A stretch of DNA of 64,000 bases from Fratercula arctica (GCA_947846985.1 CANTUZ010000002.1:54950885-55014884), one strand, 5' to 3'. Positions 1 through 17,574 are shown, counted from the first letter of the stretch. The notes: generated from the sequence alone by a model not told the origin. Numbers and translations: made by a program.

Positions 1-2916
<2,916 letters not shown>

Positions 2917-3244
2917 TCAGGATTATTTACACCACTGTCTTAGTACCACTTTTCTCTTGCAGTAGCTATCGTATGGTCTTGTTTTTGTTAAAGAATTCTC
3001 TTCCCTTCTTCTCCCCTCTTGTGGAGACTACTGCTTAAATGCAAGTAGTCATTTTTGCTCACATTGCTAAGAGATTAACACACGTTCCTATCCCCAAAGG
3101 AATTTGGTGGCATGGGATCTAGGTAGCTTAGCAAAAGGAACATTAATAAAAGGTGTAGGTTCACAGCTCTGTGGGCTCACTTCTCTCTAGACACAATGCA
3201 GACAAGGCATGCTGCATCTGCCGTAAGACCTCGCAGACTTTTAC

Positions 3245-3331
3245 CTTCCGGTGGATTCAAAAGTTTCAAGCCACTGCAGTTTCAGGTAGGTTTCTTTTTT
3301 TACTGGTACAAATGCATTTGAGATCAGGCGC
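3245..3331 (-). CDS. Possible preceding exon of the ITPRID1-like gene
   Basis: Seen: on the minus strand a good donor (GGAAG|GTAAAA, GT at 3244-3243) closes an open stretch ending WLETFESTG plus two bases. Joining those bases to the first base of the 2902 exon gives a serine codon, so the intron phase matches. The acceptor is uncertain. One candidate is CTGCAG ending at 3274, giving a 29-base exon. Another is TAATAACAG ending at 3332, giving an 87-base exon that starts and ends in the same phase. Pyrimidine tracts are weak at both. The implied intron is 342 bases. I do not recognise this peptide with certainty in the family, although a variable linker before the conserved domain would be expected to look like this. 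It could be a chance donor. Confidence 0.3.
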
Positions 3332-6300
3332 CTGTTATTAAGATGGTCATTTTGATCTTATTAAAATAAGCGAGGAGATGCTTTTTACAAACTGAAGCCT
3401 TGAACTGCTTATTGAAAGTTTTACTCATATTTGCTGATCTCTAAATGGGCTAATTCCTTGTATTCCTAGCTTGAAATACACGGAAATAACTAACCTCTGG
3501 GGTGCACTGGTGAGCGAGTGTGAAGAACTGAGACTGTTGCATCTTGACATAACCGGACTTTCTGAACACTCTTGCAGGGACCTGGTTGGAAAAAAGCAAC
3601 AATGAAATGTGTTTACTTATGTGCTCCTCTGGGATGTCATTATGATTTTTTTCCTAGAGTAAACATTTGCATTTTGTCTTGGTTTATAGCGATACATAAT
3701 AGCAATGCCTTAGAAAAAGAGCCAGCATAAGAGTGTGGCAATACACTTATTCTCAAGAACAGTATGTTACAGTAGGTGTGAGAACGTAGGTGTGAGGTAC
3801 CAGTAAATGCTAATTATAAAGGTGGCAGAATGGCTCACTTTTGACAGATGGTGAATCTTTGGGGAACCTTTAGGGAGCACGGTTTCTCTAGCCACCTACT
3901 TCAGAAGATATAATTGCTCTTAACAAAGTTTTGGAGAGACAAGGCACAATGAGTTGCAGCAGCAGGAGTGGCACCTGAGAATAATTCTACGCTTTGCTTC
4001 TCGTTGTGTTTGTATCCGCTAATCTGCAGAGAAATAACTGCTTTTCAGAGCCTGCTCACTGCAAAAGGAACATCCTGCAGCATGGTAGTCTTTCTCAATA
4101 GGTAAGACAACATGCTTTTGTTACACTCAAGCTTAACTTTACCTACTCATACCTATCAAGATGAGTAGCAAATGTTTAAATACAGTAGAAGCATTGCCTT
4201 GATCATTTTCTTTTATCGTTGCAGGTTATCCATCAGCTCACATCTTTAACAGGCCTTTAAGGACAGGAAGATTTTTGAACTAACACAAAACCCTAAAATT
4301 CCTCCTTTTGTCATCAAGAAAAGGAAGAAAAAAGAATTTATACTAGATCCCTATGGTATCTTGGCACCTACCTCCTGTCGCTTTGCACAGTCTTTTGTAC
4401 CATTTCTGGTACTGACAAGGAAACTGCAAACAAGAAGAAATAAAAATAATTTGTTTTCTTACCTTTTTTCCCCCCCTCAAAACAGAAATGTGTCAAACTA
4501 GAAAAAAGACCAAAAGACTGATGGCATTACATAAGGAAACACTTTAGCCCGAGTGGCAAAATTTGCAGAACAATACCACTGTGGGAAGCTCAACTCATAG
4601 TATATGTTAGTCATAAATAAATGCAATACATGTCAAAAAGAAGGGGAAAATAGGTGCCTATATATTTCATAAACCAGTACACTTTAAGACCCTGCTATTT
4701 AAAAGTAAGCACTATGAATTGGGCTTCACTGGCTGCTGCAGAGCCATTGGAGATAAACATACAGCAAATATTATGAAAATAACTTTCAATCCCTGCCTTT
4801 ATAGTAAAAAAATACAATTAAAATCTGTTATTTTAAATTCTTACTCTAGCACATGCTGGCACAACTTTTTTTGGCATAACAGTTTTTCAGGTGTAATTAA
4901 CTGGGACATTGTAAGTATTTTACTATTGATTTCTCTGGGCTTTGTACCATGCTCTAAATGTGTTTGAGAGGAGTGAGACAGTTGCGGGACAACTGCAAGA
5001 GTTACTGGAAGAGAAAATACTTGTCCGAGAACTACTACCATTGTTCACTGGACTCCAAGTGTGCTATACCTATGAGCTGTAAGGTGCACTTTTCATCATT
5101 TCACAACGACGAAATGGGAGTAAGTCAGATGCAAATACGCAGCACCTGTAGTTGTCACTTCCCCTCCTAACACTGAAATAACACATTTGTTGATCCTCTG
5201 AAAGCTGGGGTAGCATTTGCCTCAGAGCACAGTAGACATCCTTCTGCATTCCACAAGATGAATATTTTTTTTGTCTAGCTTTTAGTTTTCTTTTCTATTT
5301 AACAAAATTGTGTCAATAAAGAAGGAGAAAACATCCTTTCATGTTCTCTACTGGATTATTCTTCCGCTCATAAATTCTAACACAAGCTTCTTCTGGATTA
5401 CTCAGTACAAGGATATCCAAACAAATTGAGAACATAAAGGTTACTGACATCCTGTAATTTGCTGTGATAACATAAACCAGACTTTCTAGCAGCAAACTGA
5501 GCATAATTTGAATAAGAATCAGCAACTTACTGTGTACCATTTCCTACTCACATGCCAAAAGAAGCTGTAGATTCGCTATAAAAATGCTTGAGAATGTAAA
5601 AAATAAGACCTCAAAGTGAGAGTTAATACAATTTTTCCCTAGCAGCATGTAGGCACTCCTCTCTGCAACAAAACATTATACCACAAACCGGCTGCTGCTC
5701 TGATTTCCTCAATACTTAATATTGTCAGGACTGAATGAACACAAGTGCTGCCAAATTAAAACCTAGCACTGAGAAACACTGACCAGGGTGTTAAGTAAAT
5801 AATTTAATGATGAGAAACCCAGTGGTTCTAGGTGATGTAGGAAGTAGTAAGTCATCAGAAAATCCAGGGCTGAGACTCATGATCAAATGGGCAGAACTTG
5901 ATAGGTTATTGCAAGTTGAGCGAGAGGCAGCAGCTGGTGTGGCTGTACTCTCAAACCAGATAAACCCTGGGTATGACGCCTTAACTGTCTTTTGCTGTAG
6001 GTTAAAATAAGTTGAATTATCCGGTATTGCTGTGGGTCAAGAATGTGCCAACATACCGTTACCAAGGCTGAGCCATCCCAGTGACAGTAAACAAAATTTG
6101 CACTTAGTGCAAGATGGGCCATTTCACTCATGGTTAGAGTCTCCGCTTCTTTCTCCAATGAGAAGACTGTTATGAGAAGTTCCTCATTAGAGAGCTTGAC
6201 ATTTTGAAGTATTAGAGATTGTTTTCTCTGTATTTAAGAGGTCACAGATATAGTAATGGGGAGGGTACGGAATTTACATTTCCTGATCTGTGTAAGTATT

Positions 6301-7217
6301 TTGTTCCTGACACAAGAAACACTGAATCTCATTACCAAACTGGAAGATACTTTGGGGGAAATAATGCCCTTTAGAAATCTGTCAGAAAACCTCATGAAAA
6401 CAAACAAACAAACAAAAAATACTTTGTAAACCAACTGTGGTGCTAATTGGTGCTCTGTTTACTGCACATCTAAGTATATCTTTGCTTATGAATAATATAT
6501 TTTGCTAAGCAAAATGTGGCCTCTGATACTTGAGGGAAGATAAGGCATTTTAGCCTCAGTAATCTCTGATTAACAGGAGACAAGATTAAATCACGTTGTT
6601 GAACTGCATCTTTTACTTGTGAGCCCAATAAACAAGAAGTGTAGATATAGAAGCACTGGTAAATAATATTTTGGGCTTCCAAAAGCACTAGAAATGTGGA
6701 CGTTTTCAGGAATATGTGAGGAGCTGTGAGGTGATTTGGGCTTCTGTCTCCTTTCATAAAAAAAAACAAACAAACAAACAAATCTCTGAATTCACTACAT
6801 TCAGCAGATCAGGAAAATAGGTGAGAACAGAAAGAAGTTCTGCATTCAGGTCAGGCAGAATTTCAGTCATCTGAAACTCCTGTACCATAACTTCCAGATC
6901 ACTTCCAGATCTCTCCTGGAAACCTCCGCTTCTTCAATAGAAGAAAATAAAATTACAACAACAGAAAAGGTGAACCTAAGACTTTTCTATTGAAGAACAC
7001 ATGTGAGAATCTTCTCATTACAACTCCAAACAGAGGAAAAAATACACGTATATCTATGAATATAATCTTTTTCCCAATAGCTCCCCCACAGAGGTCTGTG
7101 GTGCTTGATATTTTGTAGTGAAGCAGTCCTTATTAGAAATGACAAATGACATTCTGTCTTACCTGCCCGCTCTTGGCCTTGTGGTTTAACTCCTCTTATA
7201 GATAAGCTGTAAGACAC

Positions 7218-7236
7218 AAAAAAAAAAAAAAAAAAA
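7218..7236 (+). repeat. A19 tract followed by CAAACC-rich tail
   Basis: Nineteen A residues are followed by a run of short AAAC/AACC units up to about 7270. This looks like the degenerated 3' tail of an old retroposed sequence or a simple repeat. No recognisable SINE or gene body precedes it. Confidence 0.75.
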
Positions 7237-9689
7237 CAAACCCAAAAAACAAACCAACCAAAAAACAACCCATGAAAAAAAGACAAAGAAATTAAATCTC
7301 CCCAAAGAACGGCTGCTCTTTCCTGAGAAGAGACAAGGTCTGGGAGGCAGCCCGGTGGGCAGGCACAGCACAAAGCACTCAGAGCCCTGATGAGATGAGT
7401 GGGGATGGCTGGTAGAAAAACAGAGCCATAGGCTGTCTGCAAACATCACCTACTTTCTCCTCAACATACATCGGCCTCTGTTAAGTGTTGAGACTCAGAT
7501 CTTGTGTTTGTGCTTCAGGCAAAGACCGTGAAATTTTAGCATTCTGCATGAGTAAAGTCTGTCACTTCTGAACTTAAATTTTACTAAGAATCTAATTAAA
7601 ACAGCTTATCAGGGGCAGGAGTGAGAGAAATGGAAGCAAAAGCCTTTTCAATGCATCACATAAGAGGCAGCTGTATGATAGCTCTCAGCTGATCTGTGTC
7701 TACATGGTGACATGGTAATTATTAATGACACCAGTGATAATAGCTAGCCCTGCAATGCACAAGTTTGGCTGACTTGGGCTTACCCTGCCGCTGGAAAACA
7801 CTGCTACAACTGTTACATAAGACTACTGCTATTTTTCACTCCTCACCATACTTCCAAACATCATTCCTAAGGCTGTGACTTTTTTTTTGTTTGTTTCTCT
7901 GGCACAACCCTGCCTCTAACCAAATCCACTTCAGCTGCATTTGCTTAAGCAGTGAATGTATGAAGTCATACTGAAGAGTTCGTGAGAAATACCAGTCTTT
8001 CAGGCTTTATTTTCATCCCGAACAAGGACAAAAAGTTAAAAAAATCAGAATTTGTGTAAACAAAATACATTAAAGTTTAAGTAAGCTCAAGGTTAAACTA
8101 TATTTCCCTACAGTAGCACATTGCCTCATGGAGTTGTAGGTATGTGTAACTACAGTTTGCACCATAAATCACACCGTGTGGTAGGCTACGTCTCCCTTGG
8201 GACACCCAGCATTGTGAAATTCCCATGATATAGCAGACAGCTTGATCAGAAAGCTATCCAGACGCATGATGGGAAACACTATCCTTCAAAGAATACCATG
8301 GAACTGAACTGAGTACTGAGATACGTTTCTCATGAGGCGCTGGGTCATGTGCAAGATACGTCAGTTCAGACTGAAGAGTTGTGAAAGAGTATTTTGATGT
8401 AGTTCAATAAAATAAAGAGCTCATTCTTAGCTTGAGATCAGCCAAAGGAAAATACTTTGTTCTGAATTTTCGAGGGTCACAATTTTCCTACAGGAAACTT
8501 TAATGTTGCAGACATTGTATTTCCTATTGGAGAAATCAGGCAACGAATAATTGAGTAATAATGTGATCCAAACTTACAAAACACAAGAATTCAATCAGTG
8601 ATGAATATTTTCTTCTATAGAGTCTTCTAAAAATAAAAAGTTGAGGACTTAGGTAAAGTATTGCCAGATCAGTTTATAGCAATTAACCACCTCATTGTAC
8701 TTTGTTTTTGGTGAATTCTGGAATGCATAAGAAGGGTCTAGTAATTTCCATTAGTAATCTGAGGGCTTTTTTCAACCAAATTTGGAAAGCAAGATAAAAT
8801 CCTGAATTATTCATTTGTCTCTATTCCAATTGTCCATATTCTGGAAGTATCTACCGGTCCTGATGAAAATGAAAAACTAGCTTTTATGATTCTGCATGAA
8901 TGCAGAACTGATGCACAGTTCCTGCATAGCTTGGAATTGGAGACACAGTCCACTTTTGCACAAAGGAAGAATTATTGCATCCTTTTTACCAACCAGGGTA
9001 AACACAGCACAAGCGATCAACCTTGTTTGCCCAAAGCCATGCAGGACACCTGCAGCAGAACCAGGTACAGATCCCAGCTCTCCTGCCTTTACATTCAGTT
9101 TTTCAACCTGAAGGTAAGCAAAGATGGCTCAGAAGTAATCAGCTTGTTGCTGAAAAATGCTATGGGCAGGCTTCTTTTCCTTCAGTTTCAACCAAAGCCA
9201 CTGAGACCATCAGTTTAAGGAGCCACCTTGCTCTCGTGACAGAGGATAGAGGGAAGTTCTGATCTGCAAGATGGCTCAGTTGGACATAAGATAAAGCGGG
9301 AGGCATTCTCATTGACTGATCATGATTCAATGGTTAGTACACAAAAAAACCCCTAACATTGCCCTCAGTCACCATGGGATGCTGAGAATCTGCAGAATCC
9401 TTTTTTCCAGTCTTACCAAGCAGTGGTGGTCTACCACTTCTGACAGCGGAGAGTCTTCATCTAGGTACATCCATGGTGCTCTGCTGCACAACAGAATCCC
9501 TCCCTTGTCCACCTCACAGCTATGGCTGATCCATTGGCCTGGATCTGATGCCATGTCACAAAGCAAGTCTGAAAACTGAAGAAAAAGATCTCCTGCCTTT
9601 ACTTATTGTAAAGCGTCAGCAGCAGTTTTAGAGCTCATCAGCCGCTAGACATCTTTATTGCCCATCATATAGTTTTTGAGGCTAAATCC

Positions 9690-9870
9690 CTTGGTCTGGT
9701 ACTATGGAAACATGGGTTCCTTCTTGAATGGGCAAGTCTCCTCTTTCTTTTGCACCTCAGTTTCCTGTGCACAATGCAAATATAATTATACTGTCTCTTT
9801 CCAATCGTATTCATTTGAATTGTAAGAGTTTTTGGCCAGCAGGAACTTGTACATTGATCAGTGTAATTAT
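9690..9870 (-). repeat. MIR/L2-like ancient SINE relic
   Basis: On the plus strand the order GGGCAAGTC, CACCTCAGTTTCCTGTGCACAA, then TATAATTATACTG follows the reverse complement of the MIR core and 3' region (classically GGCAAGT, CTCAGTTTCCTCATCTGTAAAATG, AATAATA). Divergence is high, as expected for an element predating birds. The edges are approximate. Confidence 0.5.
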
Positions 9871-12800
9871 GTGCTCGTTTCCTTCTTTTCAGTGCCACTA
9901 TAAGAGAAAATCTAAAGTCCTCAGAAATTAACGTTTTCATACCTTTTCAGATGCATTTGCAACCAAAAGGGAGCTTGGTATGATGCCACTGACGTATCTG
10001 TCCAGGTGCTACCCCTCAGACTGTGAAAACTGCTCTAGTAACCAGTAAAGCAATGTTCTCACAGACATCAGTGCAGTTATTAACCACATCAAGATGGGGT
10101 TGTTCCTGAAGTGATGAGAAGGATGAGGAAAAGGGGGTGCATGCGATGACAGACAGAAACCAGGCTACATCAAAGACATTCACAGAGAAAAATGGATTTA
10201 GCCCCACAAGTGCAGCTTTTAAGTGGTTTGGTATTAGTGGGCATGGTGGTGAAAGGGAAAACCTATTAAATGCTGCTTTATTTAGTGAATCTGGGACTGT
10301 GATTTAGTGATTTTTGTCTGACCCTGACAGTGCTGGTTCAAGGAAGGCTCAGCTCTGCAGCCACTGAAGAGACATCTCCACTTAGCTATGTGGAGACACT
10401 TGATCTGCATCGCCTGGGACACTGCCATCACGTCCTGAGCAAAAAGCCCATCCACCAAGGTGAACTGCAGCTAAGAGATGTGGTTTTATGACTCTTCTGG
10501 CTTGAAAACCCAAAGGAGAAATGTCTAGGTCTGCTGTACTCACACACAAAAGCCAAGAAGTGACACCAGAGACAAAAGATTTTACAAAGCCAACCACCAA
10601 TGATCAGTGTGGGAAAAAAATTGCTTTCCTGTCCCTTATGAGAATGTTCTTGGGACAAATAAACCAGGATACTCAACATTGTTTGAAATCACATAGATTT
10701 TTAGTTGTAGTTAGTCATTTGTCATTGGGTTGGTACACTCACTGATTTCTTTTCTATTATTACCTTTTAGGAGACCTTGAGACTAATAAAAAGCCATGAG
10801 TAAAAGCCTGAAGGAACAGGCTAGCAATCTCCTTTGTGCAGAAAATGGGATATATAGCATGAACCGTGTTTCCGAATCCTTTGGCAGAGGGAGTCCAGAG
10901 TCTCGTCTGCTTTCTGTGGCCTCTCAAAGTCCTTTCAGTCGGAGCACTTCAGTTACTCATGAATGGTAAGAAAATACCTGTCGCTGCATTCGGACAAAGA
11001 AAAAAACCTTCAAGGAAATGGAGCCTCCCATCTGTCAGGGAAGTTGCCAGAAGAAGTGCCTGAGCAACAGAAGGACGTCAAAGAAAGGGCAGTAGTGGTT
11101 TTGGGGAGTAAAGGTGGACAGTGAGGCAGAAGGACCATTTTTTCATGTTAGGATGACTCACAGTGGAAGAGACGCAGTGACACACCTTCTCAGGGTTAGA
11201 AGTCAAAGTTTAGAGCTAGTTTAATTGAAATTAGCTCATTTCCCAGATGAGTAATCCACCAGCCTGATTCTCCATTGCCTGATGACTTGCACAGCCATTT
11301 ACAGCAGGGCACAATGAGGGTAAGATGCTACAATGGGACTGAACTGTAAATGACACAACATGAAGGGCAATAAAGAGTTTGGCCCCAGATGTGGGAAGTA
11401 CAGAGGTAACTTCCATTACATTTAATTAGTGCTATCACCATTAATTTCCTGTGCATAGACAGCAGAAGACATCCTTTTGATTTCAAATTAATTAACACAT
11501 AATGATTAATCTGATAGGGTACATCTTTTCAGACAAGAGTGTCCTCTTGATCACAGTTTGGGTGCCAGCACCACTCATCATCTGTGTGTTTTAATTTCTA
11601 ACTGCTCTCCAGAAGCAAATTTAGCTCTGCAAATCTGTCGATGGAATGAATGACTGGCTGGTTTCCATGTTCTGTGTGTTTTGTTCATTTGATAACACAC
11701 TGAGAACATCTTGGAAATATCTTTTTTTTATTTCTTCTCCCCCTCCCCTCCAAGGAGGTTTCAAGGTAGAAACTGAGGGCTCTGCATCAGCGAGAAATGT
11801 ACACAAGCTCTTTACTACTGAATGCAAGAAGTGAAAAGTTTCTAAAAATTGAAAAACACGTAAACAGCTTATGGCAGGTTCCCAGACAGATTTGTCTCAC
11901 TTTGGTTGCCAGCATTTAACAGACCCATTCTACTTGCCACCAACTACAGTAAAGTGTGTTTGTTTCACTGAAACAGGATCTTGAACTTCATCAGCTTCAC
12001 ACCGTATTCCTCACACTGTATGATACCTACTGGATAGCGCTGTTAATATTACTCTTCCCTTTCCATTTGTCAGGCGACTACTCAGTCACACTTGGTTAAT
12101 ATTTATCCACTTTCTTTAGATGTTTATGAATGCAAACATCTCCATATCCAGGTGCACCAATACTTGAGTAGACAGCCCACAGTTAGTTAACTTTAATATT
12201 GAGAAATATGCAACTAAACTTGTAGTTATACAGGTACAAATTAGGAGGCAGCAGCAGCAAATCTCAGATACTTTGACTTAAGGCAGCCGTTAAATTCCCA
12301 AGACATTGCATTTCCATACAGAAAAATATTTGAGCACATTTATGGTGACCAGGCTATTTCAGTGTGACAGCAGAACACTAAGTATGCTTTTGCAATACAG
12401 AACAGAGAAAAAAAAAAATGCTTTTTTCAGATCCTATGAGAAATTTTTCCATTATCAACTCTATGAACTCACATATATATAGTTTCTGAATAAATTACTG
12501 CATTTAATTAACCATTAAAAAAAGAAAAATATTGGAGAAAAACAAAGAAGAAGATCCTTCATACTATTACTGCGGAACCATTTATGTGGTACTGTTGTGT
12601 TTGGCATTCTGACTTAGCTACACTCTTATGGCAACCCCATCAAGGTGAAAGCTCATGGTATCTATCTACCCATCTCTGCTCCAGTAAACAAGAAGAGAGA
12701 TGAAGCTAGGACAGTGCCTTCAAGCAGGAACAATCATAATTTCTGGTCTGTAGTATTCGCTCTTTTCAGTTGCCATTTACTGGGACAAACCACTGCTTGA

Positions 12801-14213
12801 AGACTGAGGACTCTTGTTTTCTTGTCTATCTCACTAGAAGCAAAAGGAGATGACAAAAATCTTTTCAGTCTTCAAATTTAGTCCCTGACTTTGGGCAGCT
12901 AACTGAAGGTGAGGTCCCCTTTCCCTGCCCATCAACCTGAGAGTCGTTAAGCACCCTGAAATCCTAGTTACTGTAGGAAGATACTCATTTATTTTGTCTC
13001 TTCAGCATGCCTGCCATTTGCATGGAAAGAAACGAAGGACTCTCAGTTTGATATTCAAAGCACCCCTGGAACATCCATGTGAAAACTCACAAGTGAAGTG
13101 ACTCCAGGGAACGAAGCTTTTCTGGAAGCGCGCCAGGTAGTGAAAGCTTGTAATAATACTTCAAGCCTTCTCATATGTTAAGATAAATTTGGGTAGGTTT
13201 CTACCTGTGTGAAGCCTTTGGTAAAATTCCTGCTTGAAGGCCACAATATCAACTTGTACTGCTCTTTTCAAAGTAGAAGTCCTAGGGCTGGTTGAGACAA
13301 TCAGTGTTTCTCACTGTGAATAATGGAATTGGAAGCTGATGGTATCATCATGCTGCCTTTTTCTTCACAATGTGAGCTCACTCTTAATTGAGAGGAAACA
13401 TAAGAGAGAACACTAAATAACAATGGCTAAAGATGTTTCCATTTGAAACAGAATAAGACTGTGATGAAGAGGGAGAAAGAGCTGTATTTTAAGCCTCCCA
13501 GATACATAAGGGAAAGCACATAAATTCAGTGCATAGGTTGTCACAAGCCAGGAAACAAAACAACAGTGAAAATAGTAACAACAACAATAATTTTGCGTTA
13601 CGCTCAGTTTGAGTCTGGTCCTTTTGCTAAAAACCATACCCTGGCTGGACAACAGAGACAGCCTATGAAGCTATGAAAAGATCAAAGCTTTTTGAATCTG
13701 GAATTAAACTCTTTCAACTGAAATTAAAACCAGAAATTAAAAAAAAATATATTATTTCCTACGTCATATACAACACATCAGAAGAAGGGGAAAAAAAAAA
13801 AAAGCTTTTCTAAAATTTTTAACCACTACAATGAAAAAAATTGATAAGCTCCAACCTGTATGGCTTGATCCAGCTGTTTATATAATGGAATAGTTGCAGG
13901 CTGGTGCATCTGTGCCTCTGCTCTGCCACTGACCCAAAGTCTGAATAACCGGAGGACGAGAACTGGTGTTCTTGGCTTAGCTTTCCACCCCCATTATTTA
14001 TTTTTTTTTCAAAGATAACAGGAAGGGCAAGGAAATGCTGTTTGCCAAGAAGTGGTGTTTAAGTTGACAGTTTGGGCTGATTGTTGTTTGCTAAGCCTCT
14101 GCGTAAAGGGAAAGCAGAAATCAGGACTAGTCTAGTTTTTAAGAACAGGAACTCTAGAAAAAGACAGGATGGGAAAGAGAGGGTGGAGGAGTGAGGGCAG
14201 TGATAACTGAAAC

Positions 14214-14239
14214 GGGGGGGGGGGGGGGGGGGGGGGGGG
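14214..14239 (+). repeat. G26 homopolymer
   Basis: Twenty-six consecutive G residues are followed by A-rich AAGAAAG. Such a run can form G-quadruplexes and is prone to length error in sequencing. It produces a false proline-rich frame on the minus strand (14059-14328). Confidence 0.95.
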
Positions 14240-17200
14240 AAAGAAAGAAAATCCAGAAGTTGCTTTGGTTGCTTCCATTTCCAAGAAATATATTGCTGTC
14301 CCTTTAACTCCATATGCCTCTTTGGCACATGTACCAGGGAAGCTTTACACTTTACTAAGGAAGTAATGCAAACTTGTCTTCATTTGGTTACCATGGATAT
14401 GGCACTATGTGAGACAAAGCCTCCCATTTGCATTGCAAACAACCAGGAGCAGTGAAGGACACCCAACTTGATATTCTGGCCACAGATTGTCCCAGGTTCT
14501 TCCTTGTGACTGATCACAAGTAAAACAGCCACCAGCTTTGGGTCTGCACTTGGTACCAAGAGAACAAGGGTAAGGGATGTTGCATTTCAGATGAAGAAGG
14601 AAGAGGCAGAATCACACACATCTGCAGCACAAATGCCATTTCTTCTGTTACCTGGCGTAAAATAGCTAATGGATAGGTACTGTGATCATTTAGCTTTCCA
14701 GCTTTTCCCCCCTGGGGTACTAGAGCTGAATCAATATGTTGGTAATCTGGAATAAGTGATTTCCACAAACACTGGAATGGAATAGGAAGCAGCCAAGTTT
14801 TATGATTGCTGGGCTTTTATGCAACAGTTTTTATCTAGCTGAGTGTCCTCTTCATTCTGCAGAAGTACTATATAAAGTACCTTAATTTTACACAAAATCC
14901 AGTTAAATGAGCAAGATGAACAGTCCCCTAAGCAGACCCAGTGGGAACCAACACAGTACTGTTAGTAGCAAAGAGGGAAATTGTCTTGTTTCCCTAAAAC
15001 AAATTGCAGATGATTGTTTGTCTATTAGATTGCTACACTGTCAGTAATTCTTTTTTATTGCTTTAAGCTCTGCCAGATATATAGTCACACATCATTTTTA
15101 TTTCAACTGACATGGAATACAAATGGTATGACCCTGCTTCTATGGACAGAAATGGCCAAATTGCCATCAGTTTGAGTGAAAAAAGAACTGGATCCCAAGT
15201 AGTTAGCCCACATCCATGAATTGAGGGTTTTCTTTCCAAGGGATCTTAGGCACAGATTAACCAGAACAGTAGATCAGACATTTGGCAAAAACATTGTTTC
15301 CTCCCTTAGCACTGGACTAGGTCAGTCCCTGATGGGGCCAGGGCAACTACATCATTCCAGGATACTCTTCTTTGCTCCCCACTTCAGGAGAGTGGCCCGC
15401 AGCTGGTGACAGGACACCAGCACCACCTAAGTAGCTTTCCTTTGATAAAAAAGGTGCATCCAGATCTCTCTCTGTCCTTACACCAGCGTTCTCTGTGGGT
15501 ATGGGTGGATAATTAGGACCACCAACCCTTCCGTTGGTTACCAAAGGGTCCAAAAAGTTATAGCTTTGCAGCAGTATAATCCCACTCACATCAGTGGATT
15601 TGTTTCCTGCTGGTGTCTGTGAGTGAGAAGCATCAGCCCCAGATGTGTTTGCCTTTTCCCTTTCTTCTAAAGCAAGCAGCTGACACCATGCCTAGCTGAC
15701 ACTGTGCCCATAGGGAGCTCAAGCCCACTGCCATCATGCCCCTGAGCAAACATCATGAGCAAAGAACAGGGAGCTTTGCAAAAGGGTTAAGTTACCTCTT
15801 TGCTCTGATGTCCCACCTCAGCACCTTCCGTTCTTGAACTCCCACTCAGACCCCATAGTGGCACGGTAATATGCTCCCTTGACACCAGTTTTAGAGGCAC
15901 ACAGCAGCATCACCAGACCAAGACCTTCACAAACCCTGAGGATTATCTCAGGCATTTCCAGCAGCCCTAATGCAAGTTAATTACCGACGGGACAGAATCT
16001 GCCAGGTCCTTCAGGGAATGTTCTGCTGAGGAGAGTGACAGGGAAGGGGGCAAGTCTTAAACACAGAAATACCGCCCCCGCCCTGTGGTGCCTGTGTAAG
16101 CACCACCAGACTTATATGCACACATTTCAGTCTTTTCCTACCCTTTCGGAGCACCCAGCAATGAAATATAGCCCTGTGTCTACTCTTTCCTCCTCCCTCT
16201 CCGCACCAGTCCACAAAGCAGGTCAAGAAGGGAGAGGGAGGAGGGTGAGACTTGAAATGGGAGCAAATACCTGGACCAGGAGCTCCCTCCGCATGCCTCC
16301 AACAGCTCTCCAGGGCTTCCCGGTCCTCAGCCTCCCCTTGCAGTGGTGCAGAACAGGGACGCGTTGCCCATGGGCTGCTCTTAGTGCTCTTCCACATGCA
16401 CCCCACTGCAGCAACAGGAAAGCATAGAAAATGCTGGTGCCAGCCTGTCCAGTCAGGCCAAAGCAGATGCAAACCCTGACCATTACATAGGTCTCCGTGA
16501 AAGCAGAACTTAGCATTTCATTTACTTTTAGTCCCAGCCTCCTGCCCTGTAGCATCCTTCCCTTCCTCTGCAACAAAATTGATTACAAACAGTTTTCTTG
16601 TCATTTCTTTAAAAAATTAGTGCACCAGCCAGTAAAGATGTAGTGAGGCAGGCGGGATGTTAAGTCTCGTGAATGACAAAATGACTCAGAGTGCATAATC
16701 TATGAAAAGCACTGTCCTCGCTAATGTCTGAAAATAAATTTGGGCTCATTCTTCCAATCAATAGGTCTGTTCCCTCTGCACGTTCAGTCCTCTGTTTATT
16801 TTAGTAAAAAACTTTTTGTTGCTTTAATTCTATTAATTCTGCACAACCACAAGAGGGATGGGAAAAGCAGCATTCCCTTCCTCCTCACATCAGCATGACC
16901 ACAAATTCTATATGGTAACACTGAATCTATAAATGGTAGATATCCTGCTATTTCCACTGGTTTCAAGGGAGTTACAGACAGATATCCCAGAAGAGGTAAA
17001 TGGCCTGCTATTTTTATTTTCAGCATTGTCAGAGCCAGGAATAGCTCACCCTGACTCTTATGGACAAGGATAAATTTGCAGAACTGGAATTTAGAACGTT
17101 TTTTCTTTTGCTCTTGATAAAACTAGGATCTTTAAGTCATAAAGGATATAGCAATAGTTAAGTGTATTGGCCCTTGTCATTCTTACAGGGCTCTTTTCGA

Positions 17201-17574
17201 AGTATACCATCAGCGCGAACTATTTTTACATCCGTTGCTATTTATAACAATACAGTTCAAGTGGAATCTGGTTCTCACCAATCTTTATATCCCTACCCCA
17301 CCCTCCCATATGAGCTCAGACTTCTTATTTGACAACAACACTTCAAAAAAACAGTGCTGATTATGGGATGGGAAAGCATTTCACTAGCATCTCATGTAAT
17401 GTCCTAACGTGAAGAAGCAGACACTGATTCTGCTGGCTTGTAGCTAGTCATACCGAATTTTGCCATAATTTTGGAACAGATTTGGTTAGCTTTAGGTCTA
17501 GTTCACAAGCAGCCTGGCTGACTTCAGTCAGAAGCTAGCATGCTTGATATGTGTCAGCATATAAGGAAAGAAAT

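Larger units (their letters stand above)
3332..17574. other. Intron or intergenic DNA, mostly single copy
   Basis: No supported exon. The open frames are short, at most 153 codons, and have no recognisable domain. It contains a MIR-like relic near 9.7 kb, A-rich tracts (7218-7236, 13791-13803) and a G26 run at 14214-14239. A GC-richer stretch at about 15.3-16.5 kb carries longer accidental frames on both strands. The 5' exons and promoter of the ITPRID1-like gene may lie in here or further right, but I could not place them. Confidence 0.5.

Noticed and set aside
14059..14328. Proline-rich minus-strand frame
   Set aside because: Created by the G26 run.
16011..16472. 153-codon minus-strand frame, the longest in the window
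   Set aside because: Low-complexity, Trp/Cys/Pro-rich translation with open frames on the opposite strand too; nothing matches a known family.
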